Positions 35,569 to 48,638 of a DNA stretch of 64,000 bases are shown here, piece by piece. Origin of the DNA: Brachycybe producta. Its lineage: Eukaryota > Arthropoda > Diplopoda > Playtdesmida > Andrognathidae. Numbering within the stretch: position 1 is the stretch's first letter; each line of letters begins with the position of its first letter. The translations under genes and the position numbers were made by a program. The stretch spans positions 4,726,001 to 4,790,000 of the forward strand of contig JAUPFP010000004.1 of the NCBI GenBank assembly GCA_036925085.1. Direction: 5' to 3'. The notes beneath the pieces were generated by a model, which saw only the letters and a list, made by a program, of their open reading frames with translations, did no database searches and had not been told where the DNA came from.

Positions 35569-38078
35569 TTACAGCACAAAACAGACGCCCAAAACAAAAC
35601 AAAAACTACTAAAAAGTTAACTGTTGGTAGGGATCCCATCCCATTTTTGAAAAACACAAAAAACTGTGACACTTTATTAAAATTTGGAGGATATGGATTA
35701 GATAAAACTGTCGTCTGATCGTAGTAAACGGACCCCTTGCCAATTCGAATAAACTAGTTTGTTGGAAAGAATTTGTCGAGCTGAGTATGAATATACAATT
35801 TTTTTTTCTCGGTAGAAACACCCAAAAAAAAAAGTGCAATAAAAAAAGCATGTAAAAGTTATCAATTACATAGAGGTCTATGGTATTCTAAAAAGTATTT
35901 ATACCTAAGTGTTGGCCAGTTTAAGCTAATTACTTAAGATTACGTCAAGACAAGGTTGTTGATGGAGGCTTGGGGGATCAGCCCCCCCCCCCTCTCAGTA
36001 CGAAACAAATATTTGATTTAATTAAAAATGATTTCGTTTAGGTCGGTTGAGTTTTCAATTTTATTAAATTTGTGTTTTCTTTTTAACGTTTTTGTGACTT
36101 CTGAGGTAAGTTGAGCCATCCTGATGCCTTTTTCAAAGCATTTAAACAACTTCTCGATTTTTTTTGCCCTTTTTTGGCAAAAAAAGCAAAGTTTCAAAAC
36201 GTGCAACGTTTATAATTTGCAAACGTCTTCAAGCCAATCTAGAGGATGCTTAAATGGCGTTATCAAGATTGGCATGTTAGTTTTAGTATAACACATTACA
36301 CTCAAATGCAATTTAATTGCACAGGTGTACTAGCAGGATACCTACTTTTGTGATTTTGCACACTGTCTGGTAATTGTGCATAAATCAAGATTGTTCACGT
36401 TGGCCATAACATGCAAGCAACCAAATGTGACAAATAAGCAATTAAAAATGTGTGAACAAATTTGTAAGGAATTAAAGTTATTGAAATTTAAGAAAAATGA
36501 GATTTAAATTGTAATTTTTTTTTGAGAGAAGGACAATTTTTAAATTCAATATTAATTTATTTCATATTTATTATAGAACAACTGTACAGTATTTTGCACC
36601 GCTTTTATGCTTGACATGCTGCTTGCTGTCATAAGTTTCAAATGTTTCTCAGCTATCCAACTTTAAACAACTAACTTTGGTAAAACAGACTTGAACGCAG
36701 CATCAATTGGTTGATTCCGAGACACACTGTACAAACGGAGCTAGTCTTATCCATAAAAGAGTTACTTAACCAGCGCTATAAATTGTTAAGGTTTTCATTT
36801 TAACTAATACCAGTAAGTATACTTGTCACTATAATGACAAGTGAACTACAATTAGTTCAAACTGTCTTTTTGATTGCAGTGTCCAAGTTCAGAAAAATAA
36901 AAAAGTTAGTTTGAGTGGAAATTAAGTCTACCAAAAAGGCAAACATACCCCCCCCCCCCACCCCCACCCCGACATAATAATTTAATAAAATTAATTGAAA
37001 GTCCCATTATTACTATAAAAAGGTGAGTGCGCGCGCTTATGCAAAAAAAGCAACTTTATTGCATACATTTTTTTTGTTATTAACAATGATGACGAAAAAA
37101 AAAAGTTAATTTGTTATCTAACATATGTACACAAACACACGTGTCTTATCTAATCGATATGACAGAACAAAGTTAGTAGAAAAGAAGATCCTTGATATAA
37201 GAAGCTATTATTATAGGCCTATACATTCACCTATATATATACATATATTTATAATGTATATTCCTCGAAAATAAAAAGCAGTGCAAGAGATGCATATACA
37301 TACAGTATAATAAAACTGAAAACACATTCTAATCTCAAAGACGACACATTTTCATTTTCTAAACTTAGCATGTGAAAACGCAGAAGGGAGAGAAAGAGAG
37401 AGAGAGAGAGAGAGACTTTTAATTATCTCTCGCTTTGATTAAAGCCTATCTTAAATGTCTAAAAACACACGTATGTTGTGTATTAATTAAGACGTTCCCG
37501 AACATCAAAAAAAGAGGAAGTAAAAAAAGAAAGACTGAAAAGAAATAGAAAAAAAAAAGTGAAACACTCAAAGACACAATTGATTTAACTGCTGAATCAC
37601 TTGCATTTAAGTTGAATGAAATGTTTTGCGGCGACAAATAAAACTACTGCAATTGCTTTTTCTCCAGAAAAAAAGAAAAACTTTTCGTCTTTTATTATAA
37701 ATCTGTCTTTACGAATGTACATTGAATGTTCTTCTCACTAAAAATACTTTTGCTGTGCAAAAAAGATAGACAACTTTCATTTTCCTGTATATAAGAGTAA
37801 TATAGACATCATGTAGAGAGCAAATAAAACAGAATTGTTTGTTCCAATTGCAATAGTTTGAAATTAACTTTTAAGTAATAACAAGAATATGTGAAATTTG
37901 TCAATAAAACCTTTTCCAGAAACTTTTTCCTCCCAACTTGTGGGTGTATAAACACACATCGAAAAACAGCACATATTAATCAGCTCGAGAATACTGATTG
38001 TATTATTTAAATGAGAAGCTTTTTTTCTTCTACTGAAAGTGATTCTCTTGCCTGGTGTCACAGGTTTATATTAATAAT
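35569..38078. other. Gene-free stretch
   Basis: Contains a weak relative of the 173-bp repeat (36080-36205: GACTTCTGAGG, GAGCCATCCTGATGCC, CAAAGCATTTAAA, TTTGCCCTTTTTTGGC), a 12-C run (36948-36959) and a GA array (37388-37415). No exon recognised. Confidence 0.45.
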
Positions 38079-38095
38079 GCCTTTTTACCAGTAGT

Positions 38096-38451
38096 CATCA
38101 TCATCATTTCCTGTACCTTATCCCGCAAGCAGCAGGGTCGGCCTTGCTGGTTCTAACTCTCCACTCGTTCCGAGGCCCCCAGTGACCCCACATGCCACCA
38201 TATCCCGTTTTACTACCACATCCCAGGTTTGCTTGGGTCTTCCTCTACCCCGTTTTATTCCCAGGTCTAAGTTCATTGCCTGCCTCAGCATCCCATCTTC
38301 TCCGCTCCTGAGGACATGCCCAAACCACCGCAGCCTATTTTCCTGCATCTTTTCTACTATATTTGTTACCCCTACACTATCCCTAATAAAATCATTTCTG
38401 ATCCTATCCCTTCTGGTCACCCCACTCATAAACCTTAACATTCTCATCTCA
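38096..38451 (-). mobile_element. 5'-truncated LINE (RTE/endonuclease-RT type) tail with 17-bp TSD
   Basis: The minus strand encodes the extreme C-terminus of a non-LTR reverse transcriptase: RMLRFMSGVTRRDRIRNDFI, then KMQENRLRWFGHVLRSGEDG and KRGRGRPKQTWDVVVKRDM. The pattern RLRWFGHVxR...RGRPxxxWxxVVxxDM is typical of the end of RTE-like and related ORFs. The 3' end reads GCGGGATAAGGTACAG followed by a short ATG-repeat tail. GCCTTTTTACCAGTAGT occurs at 38079-38095 and again at 38452-38468. The duplication is perfect and the 109-codon frame is unbroken, so this is a young insertion, cut short at its 5' end as is usual in target-primed reverse transcription. Confidence 0.93.
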
Positions 38452-38495
38452 GCCTTTTTACCAGTAGTATAAATAAATAATTATGTGTGTAGATG

Positions 38496-39159
38496 TAGCG
38501 TTTTCATTACCGGTTTTATCGTTACCGGTAAATTACCATTTTTATCGTTACCAGTAAACCAATATTACCGGTCCATTTTGATACATGGGCAATACGTTAC
38601 CGGTTTTTCGGTAAATTTTTGTTATATTAATTTGGATAAAAGAATTGACCAATATTTAAGAACCACTGAGTTTGAAATTAAAATTTCATATAATTAATAT
38701 TAATAATTATGCGTAGAAACCAAAAGGTTTTTTCAAAGACTGAAGTCAAACAAATGGTATTCGTATGCACTTGTTTACGAAAGTCGCAGCATGTTTGTTC
38801 AGTTAAAATCCTTTCCGTACCATATATACGTACCGTACATACTTAGGTGCTAAATTAACCCAACATCTTCATTTTTACGCTTGTGATATATAGAACAATT
38901 ATTATGTATACAAATATTAAAAAAATGAATTTCAGAAGAAACAAAAAAAAAACTTAACAAAAAATTAGAATTTGCATCGAGACGAAATAAAAACCCCACC
39001 TATTTTATTTTATTATTAGTTACAAATTTATATTATTTTTTTTCTTCAATTTTTGAGTTTTTTTTACAGCCGCTTATTAAATTTTTAGTTTTATTACCGA
39101 AATTTACCGGCATTACCGGTTTCGATAACGCTGCATTACCGAAAAACCGGTAATGCTAT
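38496..39159. mobile_element. Inverted-repeat element rich in TTACCGG words
   Basis: The left side (TAGCGTTTTCATTACCGG and GTTACCGGTAAATTACC) and the complement of the right side (AGCATTACCGGTTTTTCGG, CAGCGTTATCGAAACCGG) mirror each other imperfectly. TTACCGG or CCGGTAA occurs about seven times, clustered in the two terminal 120-bp zones, as expected for transposase-binding subterminal repeats. The middle is plain AT-rich DNA. It begins 28 bp from the LINE insertion at 38451. Borders and superfamily are uncertain. Confidence 0.55.
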
Positions 39160-39359
39160 AAGGTGGCCGGTATTGGAAATGTACAGAAGAAAATAAAAGA
39201 GAAAGTGCAAAGAAAAAAATGACAAGTGACCGACTTTTATTAACATAAAAGTCGTGCACTTGCCATATTTTGGTTAGCATATATGGTCCAAACTATGATA
39301 AATATGAATCCTACGCCGTTTTGGCTGGAAATGTTATCTAAAATATTGTGTTCAATTTT

Positions 39360-39560
39360 GTCAGTATATTTTTCGACTTTTGGCCGTTTTTTGAAAAAAG
39401 CCAAGTCTATGAACTTGGTTTTTGACCCATTTTCGAATTTCAAAAATTCTTGAATCCTTGTGCTTTTCCAAGCTTTTTGGAACTTCTGGGGCCAATTGAA
39501 CACGCCTGAGGCATTTTTAGAGCTTTTAGAGCATTTAACTATTTTTCGACTTTTGGCCTT
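39360..39560 (+). repeat. 173-bp repeat, overlapping second unit
   Basis: ATTTTTCGACTTTTGGCC starts at 39368 and again at 39541, exactly 173 bp apart, the same period as the tandem at 8465-8810. Between them are TTGAATCCTTGTGCTTTTCC, AACTTCTGGGGCCA and TTTTTAGAGCTTTTAGAGCA, shared with 23225-23400. The longest minus-strand frame of this area (158 codons, 39240-39716) is mostly this repeat. Confidence 0.85.
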
Positions 39561-40581
39561 TAAAAAAACAATGCTGCCTATTTTGCAGAAGTTCGCGTGC
39601 CTTTGCTCGTCATCAAAACAAAGCTTCACCTGTGCTGGTTTGGCAAATATTTTCCAAATGAAAAATATAATTCCCAACATGTCAGCATGCAACATCAAAG
39701 ATTTCAAATGATGCATTTGGCAAAAACATGCATTCTAGATTTTTGAGACACATTTCCGGTTAGCCTATTGCCTGGCAGACATGTGTAAACCTGTTTACAC
39801 AATGCAACTTTTGTATTTGTTTGACGAATATGTGACAAGTGCACACATCATCTGAAGCCAGCTTTAACATTTACATACTGGCTGGCTAACTGACAGACAG
39901 AACGACACACCATACAGGTACATGAACATTGAAAGTGACACAAAAATGCCAAGACACAGTTTGACACTCACACCCACACCGTGTAAATTTGCAAAGTATA
40001 TACAGTAGTAGGCCTATATTTTCCGAATAATCCTTCCTTTTCCTTCCCCTATCTAATGACAATAAAAAAGGAAAATGATTCTTATATTTAAATAAAACTT
40101 GACACTTTCCGCCTTTACTTTCAACAGAATTTTCAAACCTAAGTTGTAGAGAAAAGAGTCAAGAAATTATCATTATTGATTGCAGTAAAATTACAAAATA
40201 AAGTCAATTATAAGATTCTCTCTTTCTCTCTCTCTCTCTCTTTCTCTCTACTCCCTCTGTCCCTTAATTGCCAGCTCCATTACATGTAGATTCTTTTATA
40301 ATAAAAGTCTGTATAATGTGTTATATTACATACAATGTATGTGCAGTATATAGTAACCGGTACCCATCACATAAGGCGCCTCAATAACTGTTCCAGACAC
40401 ATATTCATACATCTAGATATCAGATAGCATACTAAAAATGCCACATTATTAATATGGCTCCAAAACACACTTTAGTTGTATTAGTTGCAATATAAAAGTC
40501 ACTCAGGGTCAGTTAATAGGGCAGCAGTTCGGGTCAATTTGCAATTTTCAAAAGTCTTTGTGATAACAACCAAATAAATAG

Positions 40582-40583
<2 letters not shown>

Positions 40584-40677
<94 letters not shown>
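40584..40677. repeat. Long (AT)n microsatellite
   Basis: About 47 uninterrupted TA dinucleotides flanked on both sides by AGCT. It is the longest pure array in the window. A run of this length can extrude as a cruciform and is likely to vary in length. Confidence 0.97.
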
Positions 40678-40678
<1 letters not shown>

Positions 40679-41342
40679 CTGAGAAGAAATACTTTTCACA
40701 TAATGAATATAACATGAATGTAATACTAGTTTCTATGGAATAAAATTAAACTTTGTAATTCACACAAAGATACACACAGAGACTATGTACTTATGGAAAT
40801 TCTTTCAAGTGCTTGTCAAACATAGTTGATGGCACTTGTATTGAACATAGAATTATGATGAAAATTGCCAGTTAAACAATAATTTCATGAAGATATAAAT
40901 TTCAGAGTGTGTCCCCATATAAAATTCAATAACTTTATATAATTTCACTAAAGATTGAAGTTCAACACTTTAACTGACAATAAGATAAAAAAAAAATTGA
41001 AAATCAAATGATTTAAGTTTAGTTTTTTTATTGGGTAATAGGTATTAATATTCAAAATTGGCCATGTTATGACCAAATTACAAACCCAAAGTTTATATAA
41101 AATTAGTTCAGCCTAAAAAAAATTATTGAATGTGAAAAACTGTTCAAAAATATTTTGAAAGTTAAAGATTACTAATTTTTTATGTTAATTTTTTTATGTA
41201 TAGAGCTTTATGTCTGTGGCTTTACTACAAATGCAACTTTTGTTTGTGCTAAATGTAAATTTTTGCTGTGATAGTAGAATTATGTACATATATTAAAACA
41301 CACACAAACACACTTTGAAGTTATCTCAATCCATAAGCTTCT

Positions 41343-41346
<4 letters not shown>

Positions 41347-41384
<38 letters not shown>
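41347..41384. repeat. (CT)n microsatellite
   Basis: About 19 CT dinucleotides without interruption. A GGAT tetranucleotide array follows at 41891-41932. Confidence 0.95.
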
Positions 41385-41387
<3 letters not shown>

Positions 41388-44300
41388 AGTTTTAAGTTAT
41401 ATTACAGAAAAAGCTACGTGAGGATGCTTTCAATCATAAAGAATTAAGTCAGTAACCATTTAATAAGAAGATAGGTCGGTCCTACATACAATATAATCCC
41501 ACAATCACCAAGAAAAACCACCACCACCACCAAAACACATTGAATCAACTTTCACCCCTTTCATCTCACATTACTTTCAAAGATTAAAAAAAAACCAACT
41601 CAATGATAACATCCGACACACAAAAAAAATATTACAACCTATTAAATAACAACTTCACCACAACCTCGAAAAGTTCAAAATACACAACGTGAATAATATA
41701 ATCAAAACAACAAGAAAAGAAGAAGAAAAAAAAAAACTTTTTCTTTAAGTGGAAACTAAAGTCAATTCATGTTTTTACAAGAAAAAAAGAAAAATTAGAA
41801 AGAAGCTGCGGAAAGATTCATTGGAGAGAGTCATAGCAAATGACACAAACTTGTTTGATATTATACAGAGTCGCAAAATAAATATTTCAAGGATGGATGG
41901 ATGGATGGATGGATGGATAGATAGATGGATGACCAAGAATGAAAAAGAAACCAGAGAAAGGAAGTGTGGAAATGTTAAGTGTGTTTGTGTTGTATGTTTA
42001 TTGTATGTGTTCACTGTGGTTGTGTGTTTGTGTCAAGCAAATACTACAAGCTAATATGTCAGAAATATATCACAATACTACAAACAGAACTAAAAGTTTC
42101 CATTTTTTTTTATCTTAAAAAAAAGTCACTAAGAAACCGCACAACTCAATAAAATTGTGGTCACTTGACTCAGCATCATCATCATCATCATTCTCTTTCA
42201 AAAAAAAAAAAATAATAAAAACATAATAAGCAACAATAATTTGTGGCCACTTGTCTTGTTTCACTTCAAAAAGCAAAATTTAAATGAATTTTTAAAAAAA
42301 AAAAAGAAAGTCATACCAGTATAATGACAACCAACAATAATGCTGCTGACTTGAAAGTACTTGACCATATCAATTGTTGTGACATTCTTTTAGATGACAA
42401 ACCATCAATAGTAAACATATTCACTATTGTATGTCCACACTAAAAACACTCACAAACTACCCGAACTACCACTTGAAACAAATTAAAAATAATCCTCTCT
42501 GGACACACATACACTTTTATTGTTGTTATTTTTTTGCTAAATTATCTACCTAAATAGAATGGATACAAAAAAACTACACGTGTACAGGCTCTAAACATCA
42601 ATAAAAAGAAATACACCTTATGATGATGGTTGGTTGTGATGGTGGTGAAACACACTTGTTGTTGTTGTTATTGTTGTTGTGTTTATAAAAAAAGTCAATG
42701 TTGCAACAACAAAGTAGCAGGCACCATGTATCATATCATATTTATATATATATATATATATATGTTAAAGAGTGAAGCACCAACACATATACTGAAAAGC
42801 CAATGAAAAAACGATCTCACCAAGTCACCACACCACCAATACCAACAACAACACCGTTCTACCCATCTACTTTTCTGTACACTAAAACTCACACTGTGGT
42901 GGTGGTCTCCAAATTGAAGCAAACACACAGCATTTATTTTTTGAAACGGCAACACGCATGCTCGCCTTTCTATCTATAATACATTCTCTCTCTATATATA
43001 TATATTGCTTCTTTTCTCTCTTACTACTTCTATTATTCTCCCTTTTGCTTCCTAATACTTCAAAAAAAAAAAAACTAAAACCCTCTCTCTTCTACATCAT
43101 AGATAGACATATATATATATACACGAGTGCCAAATCGATCACAATTGTCATTCGAGGCCAACAACTCTCCATATGTTCACTGATTCTTTATAAGACTTTA
43201 TAATATATGCGCAATCACAGATTAAGTTCTGAAGTTTCAGATGGTCATTGGTCAAGCAAAACACACACACACACACATACTTCACAATTAAGCTCTAGTC
43301 TTAACTTTCAAGTGTGAATGAGTTGTTTGTGTATGTGACATTTGTAACCTCTTGTGCTGGCAAATGTAACTCGAGAGAGAGAGAGAGAGAAAGAAAAAGA
43401 GACACAATACAAGACACAAAAAAAAAACGCGTAAATTCATCACAATATAACAATGATGATAACTCGTTTTCGTGTGTCCAATTTACATTGTAATGATGAC
43501 CACATTACTTTTTTTATTATTATTAAAGCTGGCGCCAAGTTAAAAAACCTCTGATGAGAATTCAAATTAAATAAATCAAGTGTTTAAACTGTTATTATGT
43601 ACATATTATATACTGGAAAAGTCTCTTCCTCTCCTTTTCCACTCCCACCCAACCCCAACAATTTTAAATTTGTTTTTTTTTTCTCTCTCTCTTCTAATTA
43701 TCAATGATAAGACAGATGCTTTAAAGTTTAATAAATTTCTTTTACATTCTTGAACTATTATTTATTACATATATATTTATTTTTTTTACTAAAATATTCT
43801 CTTCCCTCCCACCTACCTGTACTACCGACTCAAGTTTCACTAAACTAAAATAATAATTAGCATAATAATGCAGTTTTTATTTGCAATAGGGAGGAAAGGC
43901 TAATATCCACACATAAATCTGAAAAATTCTGTATTTTTTTTACCATCTCTCTTATCTAGAAAAGTGCATGTAAAGTAAGAAGAAGAAAAAACAGCAATTA
44001 AGCAATATATTTTGGTTATGTAATAATTTGCACACACACAAAAATTCAGATCTAAACAAGATGGGTGTGAATTAATTAAAAGCAGTTGAGTCTAAAACAA
44101 GCTCAATAAAAAAACGACATCATTAATCATATTAAATTTCTAATCTGTAATCTAGACACGAAATGAAATCTGCATGAAAACGTTTCATTAAAATACACGA
44201 TTAAAAAAAAATTAAGACAAAAAATTAGCAAACTGGATTTATTTACAAGAAAAATTTTAATTGTTGTTTCATTAATTCCATTAACAATGAAACGCCTAAC

Positions 44301-44495
44301 TAACCAAAAATGAATATTTTTTTTTTGGTCGTCAGCAAACTCAGGTGTATTTTGTTAAACAAGTGTTTTATACTTGTATGTGTATTGCAGTTTTTTTATG
44401 ACATGCTAATAACAAACTACGGCCCACCCACTGATAAGCTTTAGGCCATTAATGCCCGAGGACACACGACAGTACATGTTATAAGTGCAATGGGA

Positions 44496-44625
44496 AGATA
44501 ATACACACACTGGGATGTCTGAGGGCAAATGACAGACTTAAGTTTTATGTTATAAAACATTGGAAAGTTCATGGAACTCTGGTTTTTTTGTGGTCACTAG
44601 ACATCCCAAACTGAGTGTATTCTCC
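44496..44625. repeat. Short inverted repeat
   Basis: GATAATACACACACTGGGAT-GTCT is mirrored by the complement of the right side, GAGAATACACTCAGTTTGGG-ATGTCT. Arms are about 28 bp, imperfect, around a loop of about 70 bp. It may be a decayed MITE. Confidence 0.45.
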
Positions 44626-47247
44626 ATTTTCTCTCCTTAACCATCACCATTTGTGCATAATTCTGTAGGTGTCAAATAGTTCATCAGAAGTTTTTCATTT
44701 GTCATCTATGCATAATAAGCATTACCTGAAGTGTGTAATAATTCTTTGTGCACATTTATGCGCGTGTTTGTACAAATCATTATGAAAGATAATGCAATTT
44801 CTGTGTGTATGAATTTTTTTTTCTCCATGCCTGTCACATATTTGCATGATGAATCTATCTGTACATAATAAGTGTGTTGTGTGTTTACTGTCTCACGTTG
44901 TTACTATATACTATACTATACTAGAAGATGCATTTCATGACATTTGTAGGTGTGCATGTCTGTGTGTGTGTTTTCTGTCTTCAAAACATTTGTGAGCGTG
45001 AATGCGTGCATGCATGCATGTTCCATCCTGCAATGAAGTGTCTTTTGTTATATGCAAGAGCACAAATTTTTACACTAGAATAACCTCAAGTGACATAAAC
45101 TAGATCAAATACTGTCACACACAATCACACTTTAGTGTTTTAACTTTCCCAGATTGTATAAAAAAGAAATCTTTCTGATGGACACTCCCCACCCTTCCAC
45201 CCCCACCAACCATCCATAAAAACTTACGTCTAAATTGAATTTCATACTAAAGGTTTTTTTATGCAATGATTCACGATACAAATAAGTAACTGCGCTTATT
45301 ACTTATGTTTATGTATCTATGCAATAGACATCACCGAAATGCACAGCAACCATGTTACATCTTCGATGCATAAAACCAATTAAAGTTAAGTGCCAAAAAA
45401 AAAACCCCCCGCCTATAGTTTTCGTCCATAAGAAAAATCCCTCACAGCTTCAGGTCCACCACTTTCAGTTTAAAAATATGTGGGAGCCGCCACACACATA
45501 CACATTTTGCTAATATCATAATGTAGTAACACGTCTAAGAGATGTTGGCCAACTTATTGTATATACATTCTAATATAAAAATGGTGGGCCCAGCATGTTA
45601 TTAGTTGAGAACCACATTAGACTAAGTAGTTTATTCACCACGAAAAAAAAAGTTACATTTTATTAAGTGGTTTCTATAAGAATAAAAATAAATTGTTTCT
45701 CACACTTAATTTTCACTATAGAAAAAAAAAGTTCTTTGCATATATTTTTGCTTCAAAGTTGTTGTAACTATGCATATTTAAGTAGTTATATATATATAAT
45801 ATCAATTTTCTAGTTGGTTAAATGTGGTGAAAAATGGGTAAATTCAGTTAAGCAAAAGCTTAAAAATAAATAAGCACGTAGACCACCGGATTATTTAAAA
45901 GCTTCAGCCTTTCTTACTTTACTTTTTTCTTACAAAAAAAAAACAATAAATTTTAATTAAATTGTTCCATCCAAAAATACTTGAGTCAAAATAATAGAAA
46001 AGCTAACATAAAAGTAGATAATCTTTTTTATTTTGAGCTTCATAATATATACATATATGCACACAAATATGAAAATCTAAGTTTCAAAAAGTGTGTCTTA
46101 ATTATTCATGTCACGATTTCAACCATTTCTCGGTATAAAAGCCTTATATGCCGCATATACAGTATAAACGAGAAGCAGCAGTAATAATGAGTTATCTTTC
46201 TTAATGTGAAATGCAAAAGCCAATTTCTTCATCTTTTTTTTATTTTTAAACTGAGGCTCGAGAAAATCCGATATATTATATAATGAGCTTAAAACGGGTT
46301 AAAAGATGAACGTCACAGTTTTTTGAGTTTTTTTTTTTACCTATTTATCTATACCAGTATTATCATTTATACCTGAGAAATAAATACCTTATAAGAGATG
46401 TCTTATACGCTCGTATATATATATTTTTTTATAATAAGACTAACGTCAAATGCAAACAAGATAGATGATGATGATCGAAGAATAAAGAACATAAGCCGTA
46501 GTCATTAGTCTTAGGTTCTGCTGGCACACTTCTTTTTTTTTATACCAAAATGTCTTATTTTGTGCGAGCTTCTTTTTTATAAAAACGACGTCAAGGTACA
46601 TAGAAAATACAACAACAAGTCAGCTGTTGTCAAAAAACATGTGTTTTTGAAGCTAACATCATCTCTCTTTTTCTTTGTGCATGTTTGGTTTTAATTATTA
46701 CCAAAATAAGCACCTGTTCTAGAAAAAAAACACACACAAAACACATATGAAACTTATACAAAAATAGCAAAGTAGTCGTAAATGTCATACACAAATGACA
46801 TAACATGCTGGGTGTTCCATAATGTTTAATACAACTTAAAAGAATGCACCAAAAAATAAACAAATTGCAGTTAAACTTAATCGTTTTTTTTTTTCTTATT
46901 TAATAGAGAAAGTTCAAAAGTTTTAATAGCTTTTTAGTAATTTTCAATGGGGCTGGTTATACGGGAATACTTAATATCGATGTATGGTCAGACTTCCTAT
47001 GTAAACTCCACTTCTAACGTAGATCTATATGCATTCTCACATTGCAAGAACATTTATTTAACTAAAGTGACGTGAAAGCTATTGTTGCGAAATGGTGTCG
47101 ATATTCTTCTAAACTGTTTATATATCGAAATGTCTAACTCTACATCGTTTATACACGAGTTTCATTTTTTTTATAAGGTTTACCCTAAAGGTAAGCTTCC
47201 AAATTCACGCTCTGAGCTTGTGTGCTGTGTGCAAAACACAACGTACC

Positions 47248-47862
47248 CAGGGACGTACTGGCCCGGGCGGCAAACCGACAAATGCCAGCTGCGCCGGTCC
47301 TTCCAGGCACCGCGGTGCGTCAAACATTTACTTTTATACACTGTCGAGTGGTGAACATAATGTGTGTTTAGATACATACAGTGTATTTCAAAACTATAAC
47401 ACATATACATTTTTGTAATTTATGCTAATTGTTAAGAGCACATTAATATACAATTCTAACTATACTGTATTACTTGAAAATTACAAAAAGTTAATGGGAT
47501 GTTCTTGAAACTGCGAGACATCCAAAAAACCCTCAAAACTGGAAGGCCATTGGGTGCCTCTCAAATAATAGCTAAGAAGCCACCTAAGCATATAGATATC
47601 GTGAATCCTTCGGGAACTTCTCAAAATTGAATGGACCTTGAGAGCCTCTTTCGTAACTGTGAAATGTAAATTTACATTTACAAAAATTTAAAAACTACTT
47701 CGATTTCATACGTGTTTACATGTATGGTGCTATATTGAAAAAAATGTTGCTGGTTTTTTTTTTGCTCGCTTCGCTCGAAACTAAAAAATAAATATTGGAA
47801 GGGAAACGAAGTGCTGATGCCGGATACTGCCGACCTAGAATTTTGTAGCCAATACGTCCCTG
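47248..47862. mobile_element. hAT-like non-autonomous element inside family R copy A
   Basis: The left end CAGGGACGTACTGGC pairs with the complement of the right end, CAGGGACGTATTGGC. Flanking 8-mers AACGTACC (47240-47247) and AGCGCATC (47863-47870) differ by three transitions. The uninterrupted relative at 55463 reads AGCGCACC at this point, so they are an aged 8-bp duplication. The 615-bp interior includes CTCAAAACTGGAAGG and TTCTCAAAATTGAA words and encodes nothing recognisable. Confidence 0.8.
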
Positions 47863-48115
47863 AGCGCATCTCTCTCATCGCGCTTGCAATTTCATGTTAG
47901 GAGTCGGCAGACGGGAATCAGCTATGTGCCGTAAATGGGCACAACAACTCCGATCTGTCTTTGCCGTGTGTTGTGCGCTGCGTTTAAACTTACTGTAGCA
48001 AAAGCCCCCACACGCGCATCGAAATGTACAATTGTACAGTGCAAAGCTAACTAAAATATGATAACAATTTTTGTTGGAGTTGTGGTGGGGGAAGTGTTGA
48101 GCATGCGGTCTTATG

Positions 48116-48638
48116 CTAGGTTTGTTTGTGGTAAATATGGATATGCCGACAGTGTAACTAAAATGCTTTCAGAGCTTGGTTGGAATAGTTTACTTGCAAG
48201 ACGTTCAGATTTTAGTCTTAATATCTTTAATCGAATGCTAGAAGGCTCTTGCCCTAAACCTACTTCAAGTAAACTTTGCAGGGCATTATATTTGGGTAGG
48301 GGTGACCACTCTAACAAAGTTGGAGAGATTTTTGCACGAACAGATTCTTATTACTGGTCATTTGTCCCGAGGGCGATTCGACAATGGAACTCGCTTGCTG
48401 GGGATTTTGTGCAGGAAAAACGTATTTTATGGGAGTCATAATTTTGTCTTGTTTTGACAATGCATATATTTGCAGCATTAAAAATATTGAAATTGTTGTT
48501 GGGTTTATATCAATAGAGTTTTATATTTTCTGGTTTTGACAATGCATTTTCTATGCTGCACTTGGACTCTTGTCCCTCTGCCATAGGCCTTTATGACTGC
48601 TTGCAGAGTAATTTTTCAAATTCAAATTCAAATTCAAA
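48116..48638 (+). mobile_element. 5'-truncated CR1/L2-like LINE inside family R copy A
   Basis: An open frame to 48441 encodes ARFVCGKYGYADSVTKMLSE, LGWNSLLARRSDFSLNIFNR and SYYWSFVPRAIRQWNSL. This is the stretch after the reverse transcriptase in CR1/L2/Jockey-type proteins (pattern ARFV...SVT.ML..LGW..L..RR... FFPRxIRxWNxL). About 170 bp of 3' UTR follows, then an ATTCAA repeat tail at 48615-48640. TTATG at 48111-48115 recurs at 48639-48643. The related copy near 55786 has the uninterrupted sequence, so both borders are confirmed. The frame reads through from host repeat sequence upstream, so the ATG at 48058 is not the LINE's own start. Confidence 0.9.

Larger units (their letters stand above)
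39717..46945. other. Long gene-free, microsatellite-rich stretch
   Basis: Seven kilobases of AT-rich DNA with AT, CT, GGAT (41891-41932), CAT (about 42173-42190), GA and AC runs and an inverted repeat at 44496-44625. I checked both strands for thrombospondin and cysteine-rich exons of the papilin-like gene and recognised none. Small missed exons remain possible. Confidence 0.45.

Noticed and set aside
39240-39716. 158-codon minus-strand frame
   Set aside because: Most of it is the dispersed 173-bp repeat, which also occurs at 23225-23400 and elsewhere. No domain is recognised.
48058-48115. ATG at 48058 as the start of the LINE protein
   Set aside because: The bases before 48116 align with the uninterrupted repeat copy at 55725-55790, so they are host repeat sequence read through by chance.
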